DNA of 64,000 bases from Tieghemiomyces parasiticus (GCA_027575765.1 JANBPT010000001.1:62001-126000), one strand, 5' to 3'. Positions 35,101 to 44,635 are shown, counted from the stretch's first letter. The notes: generated by a model not told the origin, from the letters alone. Translations and numbers: made by a program.

Positions 35101-38100
35101 CTTCGTCCCCGATTGATGCGGACAGATTGTCCGTCTCGCCGGCCAAGTCGGAAACCGTTAATGGCGGCAAAGCCGGAACACCGTCGGTGTCGGCGACTGC
35201 GGCCAACGGGCCGGTCAGGTCGAGACTCTGGAGTCGTGTGCGCAGATGGGTCACTCCAGCCTCAGTGACCCCCGTGGTGTCGAGAAGGAGGGATAGCTGG
35301 CCGGTGACGAAGGTGAAAGCGCGTTTGACGTGCCTTGGGTCAGCGGTGGGGTCGCGCAGGACCGCAATGGCAGTCCGGCGGGCGGCAGCCAAGGGTAGGG
35401 CGGCGAGTAAGTCGGCCGCACCGTGAAAAGGGAGGGCCACAGGGGTCGGGTATGGTCCATCAGCCCCCACGGGTGGCCCGGTGCGAAACAACCGCCGGTT
35501 CCGTCCACCCAGCTTACCCAGGATACGGACGGTGGTGTGGCTGAGGAGCGGGTCGTAGGGGGCCGGTCGGAGGTGACGCCACAGCGCGCGCATAATGTCG
35601 CCGATGACTGGAGCTAAGACGGGATCGAGGAATTCCTGCATAAGGTTGTCGATACAGAGTTCCAGGGTGCGCAGACCTTGGCCTACCAGCTCAGACCCCG
35701 GAGTGAGGGCTAGGACCAAGGGCCGCATGAGCAGGTGAAGATAGGGCAAGAGTACGCTGAGACGGACAGGCACGGTCAGACAAATCTCGACGTACAGGTC
35801 GCGCAGCGGGGCGTCCCGCGTGGTGGCTAGCAGGGCGTTTAGGTTTTCCAATAGCACCTGGAGCAGCGGGAGAACCTCCTTGTACAGGAGTTCGAACCGG
35901 CCCCCGCCGATACTCCGGAAAAGGGCCCGAAGCAGGTGGAAGTAGTCAGCCGGGTACCGGGCACGGCCGGCGCGCTTCAAGCAGGTCAGGACGAGGGGCG
36001 CCGCGTGGGGACGAAGGACGGCCTCGTTGGCGGCGGGGAACAAAGTAACGGACATGAATACTAACTTGAAAAGCTGTACCGTCACGGCGGTGGCCTGTAG
36101 GTCGGGCCCGCCCAGGCCACTCAGTCGGGGCATGAGAAAGGACAGGCAGACACTGGCGAACCCTGGAGAGGCGGCGTCACTGGCCAGGAAAAACTGCGGA
36201 ATGGTGAGCAGCGGCACGTGACGTAGGGTCTGGTCAAAGAGGAAAGGCAGCTGGGACGCGAAGACCTCCTGAAACACGGCCGGGTCGATGTATATAAACA
36301 CGCTGGCGAAATGCTCCAGTAGCTCCTTGGCCTCTTTAGTCACCGCCGCTAGGCGGGCTGCGAACCGGCGGTGATGCGTTCGGGCTGCCTGGTCATCACC
36401 CTCGGGTTCGAGCGGGGCGAGCGGGAACGTAGCGGTGGCGAGCACAGTTGGCGAGGCGGGTGGCACAGTATCCTCCTCCATCGCTGTCGAGGTGGTTGCG
36501 TCCTGTGCGAGCTGGTCCTCGATACCTCCCGCGGTCGGTGTGGTGGTCTGGTCCTTGAGCGGCATGCGACCTTTCCCTAGGCCGGAGCCCTTCCCTTTTG
36601 GTGTGCTTTCCTCCGCCTCCGCCGTGTTGCTCCTCCCCTGCGCCGGGGTTGCCTCGGATACAATACCCCCCTCGTCAGGAGAAGCGTAGTAGTCAAAGCA
36701 CTCGACCCCGGCGCGGAACAGGTCTACAAACAGGGCCACTTCCGCGGGGGAGAACCCGCGGGCCACGGCACCGTAATCAGCTGGGGCGTCGGGTCCGGGG
36801 GGAGGATTGACGTGCTTCAGTACAAATGCCACGTTCTTGAGGCCGGACACGAGGTTCTTGATGAGGAAGCGGGTGTCCTTGTTGGCATCCGGGGACGAGG
36901 CATTAGTAGACAGCGGGATCGGAAGGTGGGACTCGTAAACCGTACCGGGGCCCAGGTCGTCATCGACATCACCGACCTCGGCCTCGTCAGTCTTCGGAGT
37001 CGACACGGTCGGACGTGCCCGGACCCGAAGCGCCGCCAGGGCCTGCAGCTTGCGTAAGAAGGCGTCTAGCAGACGAATCAGCAGGGTACGCGCCTCGGCC
37101 TTGTCCGGCAGGGCAACGAGGCAGTCGATCAGGTTAATGAGCAGCTTGGCACACATACTCTGGATACCCGCCGCCAAAGTGGGGTCGTGAAGGTGTGCGG
37201 CGTAGGCAGTGATAGCGCGGGCCAGCTGGGCAGCGGTACGGTCGCCACGCACGTGGTGGACCAGGTCGGCCAGGAGACTAAAGGCGATGGGACGTAGGGT
37301 CTCACGGGCAGTGACTCCAGAACCGATCAGAACGTCTTCGTCAAGCAGATCGTCAACAACGGAACCGAAAGCGGTACAGAATGGGGTGGCGAGAATGTGG
37401 CGTAGAGCCACCAACATCTCCCTCCGGGTTGTAACGGCCCCAGCGGGGCAGTCACGGAGCAGTTGGACCACCAGGTCAGGCAGTACGGTGCGGTATGGAG
37501 TCAGATCGGCACCGAAACTCCGCAGGGCAAATGCTAGGAAGGACAGGGTCTTGACCTGGGCGGTAAAGAAGTCCGGGGGTAGGGTGGCGTTGCTGGGAGC
37601 GGTGGCGGTGGGCGTGGCGGGGGTGGGTGCAGACGTGGAGACACGCTTCAGCATCCCCTCGGGAGGGCGCAGTTGTAGAAGGCCTACTAGGAGGGACACG
37701 AACCCGGGGACGTTTTCGGCTGCAAACCGCTTGTGGCTCTGGCAAAACATGACCACGATCACCGGGCACTCCGCGAGGACTTTAAAGCTCCGTAAGCCGC
37801 GTATTAGCGTCCGGCCCTCACCTTCCGACGCAGTGGTGGGTGATAAAGGCCGCGGTGAGGCGAAGGGGTTGCTTAGCGGAGTGGCCGCGTGCGGGGTGGC
37901 AGCGGCGGCCGCTGCCTCAGCGGCATCGCGCACGGTAGCGCCGGCCTGGCGGTACATATCCCGGACCAGGTCCAGAAAGGGCTGAATATGTTCCTCTACG
38001 GCGGTCTTAAACGCACGGTGGAGTTCAACCAGCACCTTGAGGGCAAGTAAGGTATTTTCCTCATTATCGGTACGGATCACGTCCAGGGTGAGGGCGGCCA

Positions 38101-38389
38101 GGTCGGAGGCGTGGGGACGCAAGGCTTCGCTGGGCGGGAACCGCTGGAGGATCTCCAGGGCGGTGTGCCGGAGCCGGTGCTCGGGCGCTGCAGGGCTAAA
38201 GGCTGGCGGGGTACGACGAAGGAGGTCAGTGAGGACCGGGACTAGTGTCGCCAGTGGGGGCCCACCAGAGGGCCAAGTTTCAATGGCGTCGCGTAGTTCG
38301 CGAAGGATGGTGGCCTTCAGGTTCAGGTCCAAGGTCGAGTCGGCGAGCCGTGCCGCGTAGACCTCGCAATTGGGAGCACCCGTAGCCAT
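26150..38389 (-). CDS. TRA1: Tra1/TRRAP-like transcription co-activator, pseudo-PI3K-related kinase
   Basis: An intronless reading frame. The open frame extends 81 codons further upstream to a GTG at 38632, but the first ATG is at 38387-38389 and is followed by MATGAPNCEVYAARLADSTL, so I start there (4079 aa). Tra1 is the activator-binding scaffold shared by the SAGA and NuA4 acetyltransferase complexes in the nucleus. Seen: a very long helical HEAT-repeat solenoid (residues about 30-2950) interrupted by low-complexity acidic or Ser/Thr-rich linkers (near residues 600-660, 1330-1460, 1850-1900 and 2300-2340). Then come a FAT domain (about 3000-3550), a PI3K-like fold (about 3650-4000) and a FATC end, DCIWMPWF. 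At the catalytic loop the sequence reads AGHRYPHKFQVSRATGRVW, without the DRHxxN and DFG residues of active kinases, as expected for the pseudokinase of this family. It is slightly longer than yeast Tra1 (3744 aa). Confidence 0.96.
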   Translation of the reverse strand: MATGAPNCEVYAARLADSTLDLNLKATILRELRDAIETWPSGGPPLATLVPVLTDLLRRTPPAFSPAAPEHRLRHTALEILQRFPPSEALRPHASDLAALTLDVIRTDNEENTLLALKVLVELHRAFKTAVEEHIQPFLDLVRDMYRQAGATVRDAAEAAAAAATPHAATPLSNPFASPRPLSPTTASEGEGRTLIRGLRSFKVLAECPVIVVMFCQSHKRFAAENVPGFVSLLVGLLQLRPPEGMLKRVSTSAPTPATPTATAPSNATLPPDFFTAQVKTLSFLAFALRSFGADLTPYRTVLPDLVVQLLRDCPAGAVTTRREMLVALRHILATPFCTAFGSVVDDLLDEDVLIGSGVTARETLRPIAFSLLADLVHHVRGDRTAAQLARAITAYAAHLHDPTLAAGIQSMCAKLLINLIDCLVALPDKAEARTLLIRLLDAFLRKLQALAALRVRARPTVSTPKTDEAEVGDVDDDLGPGTVYESHLPIPLSTNASSPDANKDTRFLIKNLVSGLKNVAFVLKHVNPPPGPDAPADYGAVARGFSPAEVALFVDLFRAGVECFDYYASPDEGGIVSEATPAQGRSNTAEAEESTPKGKGSGLGKGRMPLKDQTTTPTAGGIEDQLAQDATTSTAMEEDTVPPASPTVLATATFPLAPLEPEGDDQAARTHHRRFAARLAAVTKEAKELLEHFASVFIYIDPAVFQEVFASQLPFLFDQTLRHVPLLTIPQFFLASDAASPGFASVCLSFLMPRLSGLGGPDLQATAVTVQLFKLVFMSVTLFPAANEAVLRPHAAPLVLTCLKRAGRARYPADYFHLLRALFRSIGGGRFELLYKEVLPLLQVLLENLNALLATTRDAPLRDLYVEICLTVPVRLSVLLPYLHLLMRPLVLALTPGSELVGQGLRTLELCIDNLMQEFLDPVLAPVIGDIMRALWRHLRPAPYDPLLSHTTVRILGKLGGRNRRLFRTGPPVGADGPYPTPVALPFHGAADLLAALPLAAARRTAIAVLRDPTADPRHVKRAFTFVTGQLSLLLDTTGVTEAGVTHLRTRLQSLDLTGPLAAVADTDGVPALPPLTVSDLAGETDNLSASIGDEERGGDDTVAVSVSDESGDLAAVIGALFRAAASPLVADRAGRQLEALVRYVAVSYAVEAVDGTVSEPGTSFAVALAAAFTIPGLGPHAARALRLLYRTLHHLTLPADSADVPLPTWADTLLPARDDHSDEPDLPVSPQLAHFPVFHQLARRFTYGCYLSDRTRQLGARHALDVLCRLPLGRSWLQEHVVDFAKGLLYILKDATVTEYYSLARHVAFATATLQYILRACWNGYRVPVEAATPSTAATPAPSGATPVVKPVTPPTDPTTTTFATKLEGDATAAGDAASENPPGGADMDVEGANTRSERVHAKDDSPDTKVKTEQGMLGDQVDAAQEPSAKAEPADATMEVDVADSTPSAVPMATTPAPIQTPIAHAEPGTDTVVRMRFAHLLDLFVSELTHSDATVRATAQAACALLAECTDVTVTDLLRPVRDKLLRPIFAKPLRALAPHMQIGHTDAVTYCLTLRPPLLTLSEPLVRLLNEALALADAEDQALVNRGPARGPEALVTFRLVCLRLLAAAMASSDLMTARQNPIQPRIIAVFFKALYAKSPELVAVAHHGLRYILTHLPKLPKELLQTGLRPILMSLADHRRLSVSGLEALARMLKLLTSYFKAEIGRKLLDHLVSLTPPAALETAAARPLADADGVAVAVAVLDVFHLLPLTAVMFLGELVDHVVRIETHLRRDAAGPFRAPLRRYLVHYPTETVAYFLDRLASEPHARLFVALLDAPDGTDGDVGGPLRQELMKDSAPLLAKLPTPAASTPEAAGTKDSWAKSSGSDNAATGTAGNGTVDLSANSEGGDRSAPSKGIEEGHADESTEVHHLGCLLLALARADPGWLVQHGALVDRALALAPVGAEQSITRRRDVQHLVVAVMRCIRHRPADTVAWAYALLPFAGPSSPVGPVLLRQFYWEALALSADLPAQRLVVSRVLEGLTDPSIRAADKVAAFHLLVNPLVYAALKRGAPLLDDVLMRRITTHLWDAIPARLPADRRAQLLPDILALELLQFTALIVEGAPRRVEAKKTVILFTWHFIKLDDVIPKQAAYVLLARFIAAFDTPAKICSQVYVALLRANQAETRTLVRQALDCMTPVLPQRLPATTDGASAGTPAWVRWITRSLVEDGPGAAGALTTVYGLLVRHPVLFYPYRAHFFPHVVGVLAKLGLAATGTAETRTLTLDLTNLVLTWERRRLGLGNDDGHPANTERAMSPSRKRPAPTDDAADLTPSKPVAETATTATDPPGEEDGYAPPSALREAVVTYLVRFICFGPEGPTTHRVSLAPRAFQLLRALLSSAVWPDLRIPLGYFERAVAFAPSTEAAPRAAAAAPALDVLNLALDRAGPAWLRANAAAIGRLLGPVLALDTPSAVAALHPVLVRIYAVMLTENPVGEGGPASATVSGTAPTIPATDDTGSTMQIDSDDNDDLVARLDRFIAEGLANATNLLGVLRALDAKSRAQPEAPDPFLPALVRLLQQLTLDHVEPAAPGKTHSAAASTTSTTATTATAPQQPSNRSGAAVFLPTAGATNTHGMHKSTSNSLEGAAAAESDAPDGPRRLLLLTLDLLGPRVAHLGDQRRWYLTSLVSLVERGRDPDLLGSTLRRVADWVLDPATLFPTAREKANLLVTMACLVRPDLPDLSLEYLRLVERIYADPRFARSELTYRLETAFLRGTCSPVPSLRMAFFTLWHKSVSTDLAARLVYIIAVQNWEGLADYPWLRQAVILVLGAVRETVRIGPSAELAAAPPTLALPPSSSANVPPPPPDLLGIAVASFVRRLRNATVGDLTRPLTELVYCDAQLAPALWQSLFPAAWATLPAKSRHDLSRALITLLARPYHRRQAGARPNVVQALLSALRPCRPLPRLAPHLIRFLGTTFDAWHSAVLLLERQVDELPAEPVDAVGEDPVRGGALDALASLYDALAEPDYFVGLWRRRASYLETTTALSYEQADAWAPAQTMYERAQLRARRGGLPFGEAEYALWEDRWVAATRRLQQWDILSDLARHDGNAELGVACAWRLWDWKQDGSRVDPLLAALPEPEGPRARLYAAFRTLLRDPTDESAFATACHTGVQSALRAWSALPAAVGPAHVSTLHLFQLTVELQEAAHLYAGLSVTTAANLETRAHDLKAGLQTWRERLPNQWDDIDLWSDLVAWRQHTFTAINKAYLPLLPALTAAANAASSGNTAVATPGPAVSFAYRGYHETAWLINRFAEVARRHGLLDVCVDSLDKIYTLPNIEIQEAFLKLREQAQCYYARPAEWTTGLDVINNTNLVYFNGAQRAEFFALKGRFLAKLGMPVLAKHAFSEAIQADLASGKAWAAWAQFNDRQFAAHPTDTDWGPNALSCYLHAAGLAQKPRHARRYLARILWLLSLDPDGSMAGMFEKFQGERPHLAWAAFIPQLLTGLHHREVRLCRSLLIMLAKNFPQALHYPVRAAREELQLQRRPMGAGVTPSPAVDPAFEHVDEIMRVLKTAFPLAGTSIEMMLEQIQTRLKPTSDEEVYRLLVALHSDAVQQLSLRLAHGLGASALPPTTAANLRKFAHSVVPPADRPAFAAAFLEPNLTFEPYLTRLRTWRDRFETRVGARPARQPLERFSHYLVEFGATRYDEIEVPGQYQLLRADGDPIRIDRFVPAVDTVRGFGSVARRLRIRGHDGTIYPFLVQQPLPRHSRREERVHQLFRFLDGVLGNQREPRRRGLTFTLPVIVAVAPHLRLVADDPTYVSLQAVYESHCRTKQIDRDAATAFYLTQLQRADAGRAKPEAVSLKMDVIDRLSTLYAPPTILRDYALAAAPSAGAYWRFRQQVTAQLALSTFMTYVLSAGHRYPHKFQVSRATGRVWATELVPMWTAQSPLFTNVEAVPFRLTPNLQTFLTPVGVEGAFVGCLVAVARGLVEPEHELADYLSVFARDELYSWQAAHGGQGANATATLDHTVLRDRVAQNVHTVLVKAETLACRNDRAKGADQTVPACQTVLDLVSHATNPGILARMDCIWMPWF

Positions 38390-40197
38390 GACGGCGAGGA
38401 GGTCGCGGCGAGGGAGCAGACGGTCAGAGGAAGGGTGGCAAGTATTAGGATGTGGGTAGACAGGGTAACAGCTCAGCGAAGGTGGTAGAATAAAAGCAAG
38501 TGACCGATGAGGGGGTCCATCAGAGCCGGAGCAAGTAAGTGCGCGAAGCTGACGCGGTTGTGAAGCTGGCAGCAGAAAGAAAAGGTGTGCACCTGCAACC
38601 GGCTGCCAAAACGTGTTGGCCAGACGGGCCACTACCTGCTTTGAAGCGGGCAGATGATTCCTGTGTGCCTTTACTGGCAGATGCAGATTAAAGGACGATA
38701 GAGGAGAGCGGGGGTGCGGGGTTTTGGTAAACCTTAAATCACGTGAGTCAAGTACACCAACAGTGGCAGGAGGCTGGAAAGGTCGATCCTATATCGGCAT
38801 CGAGCCCCTGGCTCCACAGTGACAGGACCCCCCCCCCCATTCGTCCGAATTCCTACTTTATGCTCTAGTTACGTTCGGGCTCCCTTGAAACGGTTTAGTG
38901 ATCAGATGTAGCGAAAGTCAAGTAAGTGAAAGCCCACCTCATCCTTGGTCCCCCTTCCGGCGACCTCCTTAACCTGAATGAGGGAATGTGGAATCCCTCC
39001 CACCTGTAAGGCGGGATATCTCCCCCGTCACACTCTAATGAACGTGTCGCTGCCCCTTTCTCTGTTTATTACACGCCTTTGGACGTAGGGCCTGCTAATG
39101 GCCCCACTAGAGCCTTTCCTTTCATTTTGAGTGGTTGGCTGGTACCAAGCTTTATGCGGGAAGGTGACGGTGGTAGTGGAAAGAGCGGACGACCTATTGG
39201 CCAAAGTCACTGACAGCTGTCTGCAACAGAGGAGCAGGGCTCCGGTATGCCAGGCTGTGCGAATGACCACTGACACAGTCAGCTGAATTGGCACTGTAGT
39301 TGCCCAAACCAGCGATCAAGGGCTGCACCAGTTCAGCAGCCCAATTAGCCTATAATGATTGCTGTTTTCCACAATACATTATTATATTCCTTTATTGTTT
39401 ATCACAAACTTACAGGAGCTTACTGGCGGGCTACGCCTGATTAATTGTCCTCCTTGCCACACAACCAACTTCCGCACATTCCCTACCCTTCCTCTCTACT
39501 CAATACCAGCAGCCCCAAGCACCGTAACAACCGTTATGCCCGACGGCCAACCTTTGGTCATCCCCCTTTCCCTACACCTGGGCGGATGGCAGACCGGCGA
39601 GGGGGTAGGACAACCAAGTCCTTTTACCATATATAGGGCGCCCCGCTGTCAGTCTTTATAACGTATTATCGCTACCACCATCCACCGTCGTCCACAACTA
39701 CCAGAGGTATCCTTAACCTTAATTTAAACAAACGTTATCCACTGTGGGACCATGGCCTAAGCTTTACTGTGATCCAAGAGTCTGGCAAACGGAGTGGTCG
39801 GAACTGTGGGGTACAAAGCTACGCCATTGGCGTTACCACCGCAGTGGGAGGCTGCCACTTGAACGTCCCAAGCTCATCGAGTGGGATTGAAATCTAAAAG
39901 AGCCACTCTCGAAGTCGAGCTTATCTGCAAGTGGTGCACCAAGGATTTTTTCCCTTCAAATTGATGGGGCCCACGCTACGCAAGCAGGGCCAGTAGTAGG
40001 TATCGACTAGCGCTACTCGACCAGCGTGTCTCTTCGCCGCTTTACCAATGGGTTCACCCCTACGTCGCTAGCAAATGGGTCTTTCTCATCCACTCGTCTG
40101 CGCCATTTCCACTACCTTCGCAGCTGCCCGGTCCTCTCGCTACTTGCCTAATCGACCACTTTCTAGATTTCGACGGCGACGCTACCGACCGTCCTTC
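38390..40197. other. Divergent spacer between TRA1 and NTM1
   Basis: This holds the 5' flanks of both genes and no supported ORF. The 81 codons directly upstream of the TRA1 ATG are open on the minus strand but lack an ATG and are treated as leader. A run of ten C lies near 38828-38838. A TATA-like ATATATAGG occurs near 39630 without a convincing ORF after it. Confidence 0.45.
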
Positions 40198-41680
40198 ATG
40201 GCTCCTGAATCTCCGGTGGCCGGCGGCGAACGCTGGTACGACGACGCCCAAAGGTACTGGGAGGTAAGCCCGAACCTCGGGGGCATTGGCTTGACGACAG
40301 CCTAAATGTACAGGGTGACTGCCCTGCTTAGCCCCTCTCCGCCGTTACTGACTGCCCCTGCTCTGCTCTCCTCCGCATTCAGCTGCGTTTAGAATGTACC
40401 GGCCTCCGTCGACGGCGTTCTTGGCGGGTTCGAGAGGCTCAACAGGCCAGACATTTACGGCTCCCGCCTGTTCCTCAACGCCTTCTTGGCCCCGAATGGC
40501 CACCGGCCCAAGCGACTTCAGAACGGTGTTGCATGTGGTAAGTGATACCTGTCTGCCCGATAAGCTCACCATTGATTGTGACCTGGCCGCTAAATCTCGC
40601 CGTACCGCCACAGTTCGATCGGGTTTCTAACATCCACATTCACTGCTTGTATGGACCTCCACCATTGCTTGCTTGCTGGTAGACTGTGGTGCAGGGATCG
40701 GTCGGATCACGAAGGGCCTCCTAGCCAAGCTGTTTATGCAGGTCGATCTCGTCGAACAAGACGCCACCTTCCTCCGCCACGCCCAAGAGGTTCACCTGGC
40801 CGAGGAGGTCAAGCAGGGTAAAACTGGCGAGTTCTATGAAACTGGCCTACAATCCTTCACCCCGCCGCCTGGACTTTACGATGCAATCTGGTGCCAGTGG
40901 GTCCTGAGCCACCTTCCCGACGGTATGTCATTTCAGTGACGGACGGTTGACCGGCCGTATCTATAGAGAGGAAAGGAGAGCCGTGTTGATGCCGTGCAGC
41001 ACCCAATCATACACTTTTACCGGGGCTGTCCGCTGGGACTCCCATTCGCAGGCGCTGGCACTCCGGACTGACAGGTCGACTTTCGGCACTCATCATTACA
41101 ATCTTCGAACGTACATAACACCTTCACAGACGACCTGATCGCCTTCTTCGGTCGGTGTGTTCAAGGTCTGACCCCCACCGGGCTGATTTTCGTCAAGGAG
41201 AATATGGCACCGATCACGGCTATCGTTGACAAGCAGGATAGCAGTTTAACAAGGTGAGCAGCCTACACTTAGTGCCACAGCAATCTATAGAGTGATACAT
41301 GGGTGACAGTGTTTGCCGTTAACTTATCGCTGTCATTAACGGCTGTGACTAACTCTATAACATAACTTGTCACTTATCCCATCCCAGAACGGAATCGGAT
41401 TTTCGGAGACTCTTTGAGGCAAGCCACCTCCGGATCGTTAAGCGGGCCGTTCAGAAAGATTTCCCCAAGGAAATTTTTGCAGTCCACATGTAAGTTTATA
41501 CCGCTGCGGGCAGGCATATGATACCTATGTCGCTGTTCAAACTGTCCTTGTACCACTTTTCGGGGCAATTAGACGGCTCAGACACCGATATTTACAAACA
41601 TTCCCTGATTCTCCGCGCAATTACCTCCTGGCCGTAGGTTTGCCCTGGAACCGATGTCCCGCCAGAACCCCTCCAGTTAG
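40198..41680 (+). CDS. TAE1: Alpha-N-terminal protein methyltransferase 1 (NTM1/Tae1)
   Basis: Six exons: 40198-40263, 40393-40537, 40683-40922, 41130-41253, 41388-41489 and 41638-41680, giving 239 aa with every joint in frame. The SAM-dependent enzyme methylates the N-terminal alpha-amino group of proteins beginning X-Pro-Lys/Arg after Met removal, such as some ribosomal proteins. Seen: the family start WYDDAQRYWE-NVPASVDGVLGGF, a PDIYGSRLFL block, SAM motif I as VACDCGAGIGRITKGLL (split by an intron after the first base of the Asp codon), VDLVEQDATFL, the acidic motif LYDAIWCQWVLSHLPDDDLIAF, GLIFVKENMA, then SDFRRLFEASHLRIVKRAVQ-DFPKEIFAVHMFALEP. Length is typical for the family. Introns are 129, 145, 207, 134 and 148 bp. 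Because of the introns no single exon gives a long open frame. Confidence 0.94.
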
Positions 41681-43269
41681 AATGGGTCGAAACTCGTACC
41701 TCTAAGCCAAGGCTCTGGAAAACTGCCAGGCAATCTGTTGCCCGGGAATCCACTAGGTAGCGTTCTGTCGAGCGGCTCGAACTATTCCTGTACAGCTAGC
41801 TTAGAGCCAAATCGTCGAGTACTACATACAATGTAGTCCCAAGTACATTTAAACGATGTCCTCTGCGGGGCCTATTGTCACAGTCCAAGTGGATGGCAAA
41901 TCAACGGACCGATGCGGTAGTTATCGGGAGCACATTTCTCACCATCCTTCAGTTCCAGTATAAAAAACACGGTTAAATAAAATTACCGTTGCAGCCAGGT
42001 GTTATATACGCATAGGCAAGTAATCCGTGTTAAAAGTTGGTAGGTTTACGTTTATCATGTGTGAAATGGTATGAACTGTCTGCAGCTAGAATGTGTGTAG
42101 TGCTGACGCACGGTGTTCCGACGTCGGGTAGCAGCAGATGCTGATAATACCATTATGACAACCTTATATATCGCGGTATTAATCAAAACCGTCTTTATCG
42201 AAAGCCTCCGAAAATTCTTTATTGAGTACCCTGAGCCATATATATTACGGCAAAGAACCCATCAAATAAAAGAGAAGGACAGATGAAAAGAAAAGCTCTT
42301 GTACCCTTTACACCAAAAAACACCGTTTTCGCAAATCCAACAATGACCGAGCATACCACCGCGTTTCCCCTTGCCACGACCCGCAAGAGCGAGCTCCGTT
42401 CTACGTCTCGACCGTCTGCACAGGAAAGTGTCGTCGCCGGAGACGCCAAAGAGCCTGGTGCGGAATCGTCGGACGGAGCCGACACAACATGTGTGTGCCC
42501 TATTAGTAAAGCATTTCGCCGAATGCAAGTGTCGCCGATAGTCTCGAGCAACTTTACTGTAGCGAACAGTCATTCACGATAATAAGCGTTGTCATCAATG
42601 GGGTACTCATAATCCACGGCCTCTTTATATATATACATTCACTTCTCAGATTTACCTAAGGTTGATTACTTTTTTTCGGTTGATCTTGTTTCCATACTTT
42701 TTTCCCTCGCGGCTACCAACCCCACCCTCTTGGCTCTCGTGTCACCCAACTGAAGGTCGGAGCAGCCACTTCTATTCTCTTCTAACGTCAATGTCCCCCC
42801 TTCCAGCTCCTCTGGGTTCCTTCTCCGTTTGGCCTCCTACATACGGCACTACTTGATAGTGCGTAGCATTCGTTATCTTTTGGTGACCTCTTCCTGCCCT
42901 CCTCAGTAATCCACTCTCACTTAACGTTTACCTACGGGTGGTGGTTTATGCCCCTTTAGAGGCACCGCATAAAACTGGCATCCCTAACAATTGGGCGTTG
43001 GTCTAGCCACAGGTAGACAGACAGACAGGCGGGCATAAAGGCACGGCTATGTTTCTGCGCATGAGATCTACAGGCACAGTAGTACCATCGGATGGCGTGG
43101 TGGACGCTGGGGGGTTTATTTCCAGCTTACATTATTATTTTTTACATGACAGATACCGGCAAGTTCCACAATCAAAATGCCGCCGAGTTACAAATGAGCG
43201 TATCGGCTGCGGCACGGTGCCTACAATTCCCGCAAAAAGGATGGACCGATGGGCGATGTGAAAAGAAGA
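41681..43269. other. Spacer between NTM1 and the TLS1-like gene, with a solo LTR
   Basis: Both genes end here (convergent). Apart from the solo LTR at 42096-42489 I see no gene. A pyrimidine-rich stretch follows at about 42660-42900, and a short (ACAG)n run is at about 43012-43030. Confidence 0.5.
42096..42489 (-). mobile_element. Solo LTR, copy 2 (394 bp, 4-bp target duplication)
   Basis: This is an inverted copy of 10413-10807. On the minus strand it starts TGTTGTGTCGG and ends GCACTACA. TGTG at 42092-42095 and TGTG at 42490-42493 form a 4-bp target-site duplication. About 20 substitutions and small indels separate the two copies. No internal retrotransposon sequence is nearby. Open frames across it (42219-42551 and 42262-42573 minus, 42283-42582 plus) are by-products of the LTR. 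Confidence 0.88.
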
Positions 43270-44635
43270 TTATCGCTTTACGCGCTTGATGAAATCCTCT
43301 CGGGCGATAGCGTCGCTAGCGTTTCCATGCCGATTACTCTTTTGGTAGAGCAGAAACCGGTGATTGCGGATGGTCTACATTGAGAGGAGAACAACATAGG
43401 TGCAATGAACGGAAAATGAAGGGGTGAGGTTAGCATTATCGGCCAGGCATCTCTGGTTGGCTGGACACAGCAAAAGGGCTGACGAGGGCCGCCGACAGTA
43501 TCTCTCAGCCGACTCACCTCTTGACCTGGGGCCATGGCCTTGCCATCTTGCAATTGTCGCTTTGCTATTGCGGTAGCCTCCATATTCTTCATCTTGGACT
43601 CGATGCTCAATTGCACCTCCGGCACGGAGGTCAGCATCGCAGAGGATATCAGGGCGTTGCCCTCCTTAACAGGCTTGGCTTTGATCTGTTTAAAATGGAG
43701 TGGTCAAATGTAAGTAAAGCTCGGGTAAGTACAGTGAGCTAACAAATTTAGATGGATTCCGTAGAAAAGAAGCTCGCACAACGAAGCACAGTAAATACAT
43801 TTGCGATAACTTACGCGGAGATGATCAGGTACTTGGTACAGGTTATCCATAGGGTTAGACGGACTGGTTCGCGCAATTTCCTGATCGTCGTCAGCTGGCG
43901 TAGCCTCGCCCTTCATCTTCTTCATCTCGGTTTCAATGTAGTTCATCCTGGCGGGTAGGTGCGGCAGCAATCGGGACAGGTAGGGTAGCGAAAGATCGTA
44001 AGCAACGTTTGCCAGGCCTGGCTCCCTCGTTTCCGATAAGAAAAAGTTAGGCGTAGCTGGGTCGAAATTGACTCTTTGTTAACTTACATGTGCTTATCAA
44101 CGTCCACAATATCCGTTTGTGACGTGAAGGTGCCCAGTATATTCTTGGCCTTGGAGGGCCTGTATAATTTCCAAAAGGAAAATGATAAGGAAAAGTGAAG
44201 CGCGGGGGCAGGAGGGAGGTTAGAAACGGAATCCCACAGACCTTACGGTACGAAATGCTTGAATTCGTGACCAACGGTATGCGCTGGTTATAGGATATTC
44301 CCCCATTAAACTTACTCTTCATCGCTATCCCCGCCATTGTCGTCGGACTCAGCAGCTTCAGTTTCATTCAATAGACCAGTTCCTAGCCGGCCAGTTCGCG
44401 CCTTACGACCAGCACACTTCTTGGGTGCCTTAGCGAGCGCGTCGGCGCTGACCCCGGCGTGGCGCCGCCGAAACTTGCGTAGCTCGATGAGGTCCTCAAT
44501 GCTAACGGGTGTTTCAGCGACGGCCGTCGCAACCTGCACAGACGACTCGGCAATAGCTGCGGTAGGGGTCTCTGTGGACTCGATTTCGTCCGTAGCCGGC
44601 CTCTTACGGTAGTTGCCGCGTTTCTTTGGCGGCAT
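43270..44635 (-). CDS. Tls1/C9orf78-family splicing-associated protein
   Basis: Five exons on the minus strand: 44635-44316, 44159-44088, 43947-43815, 43685-43518 and 43374-43270, giving 265 aa in frame; introns of 156, 140, 129 and 143 bp. The family (fission yeast Tls1, human C9orf78) is nuclear and binds the spliceosomal helicase Brr2; Tls1 affects splicing of telomere and silencing genes. Seen: a basic start MPPKKRGNYRKRP, the signature LRKFRRRHAGVSADALAK (about residues 50-68), an acidic stretch, TFTSQTDIVDVDKHMMNYIETEMKKMKG, the LYQVPDHLR motif, MLTSVPEVQLSIESKMKNMEATAIAKRQL and a C-terminal DFIKRVKR. Divergent from MED17, with 504 bp between the two ATGs. Identification rests on the order of these motifs; no search was possible. 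Confidence 0.85.

Noticed and set aside
26231..38360. Many plus-strand and off-frame ORFs up to 258 codons inside TRA1
   Set aside because: These are antisense or frame-shifted shadows of a GC-rich 12-kb coding sequence.
38390..38632. 81-codon N-terminal extension of TRA1
   Set aside because: The frame is open but its first codon is GTG, it has no ATG and its composition is unlike the rest. The ATG at 38389 opens conserved-looking helical sequence.
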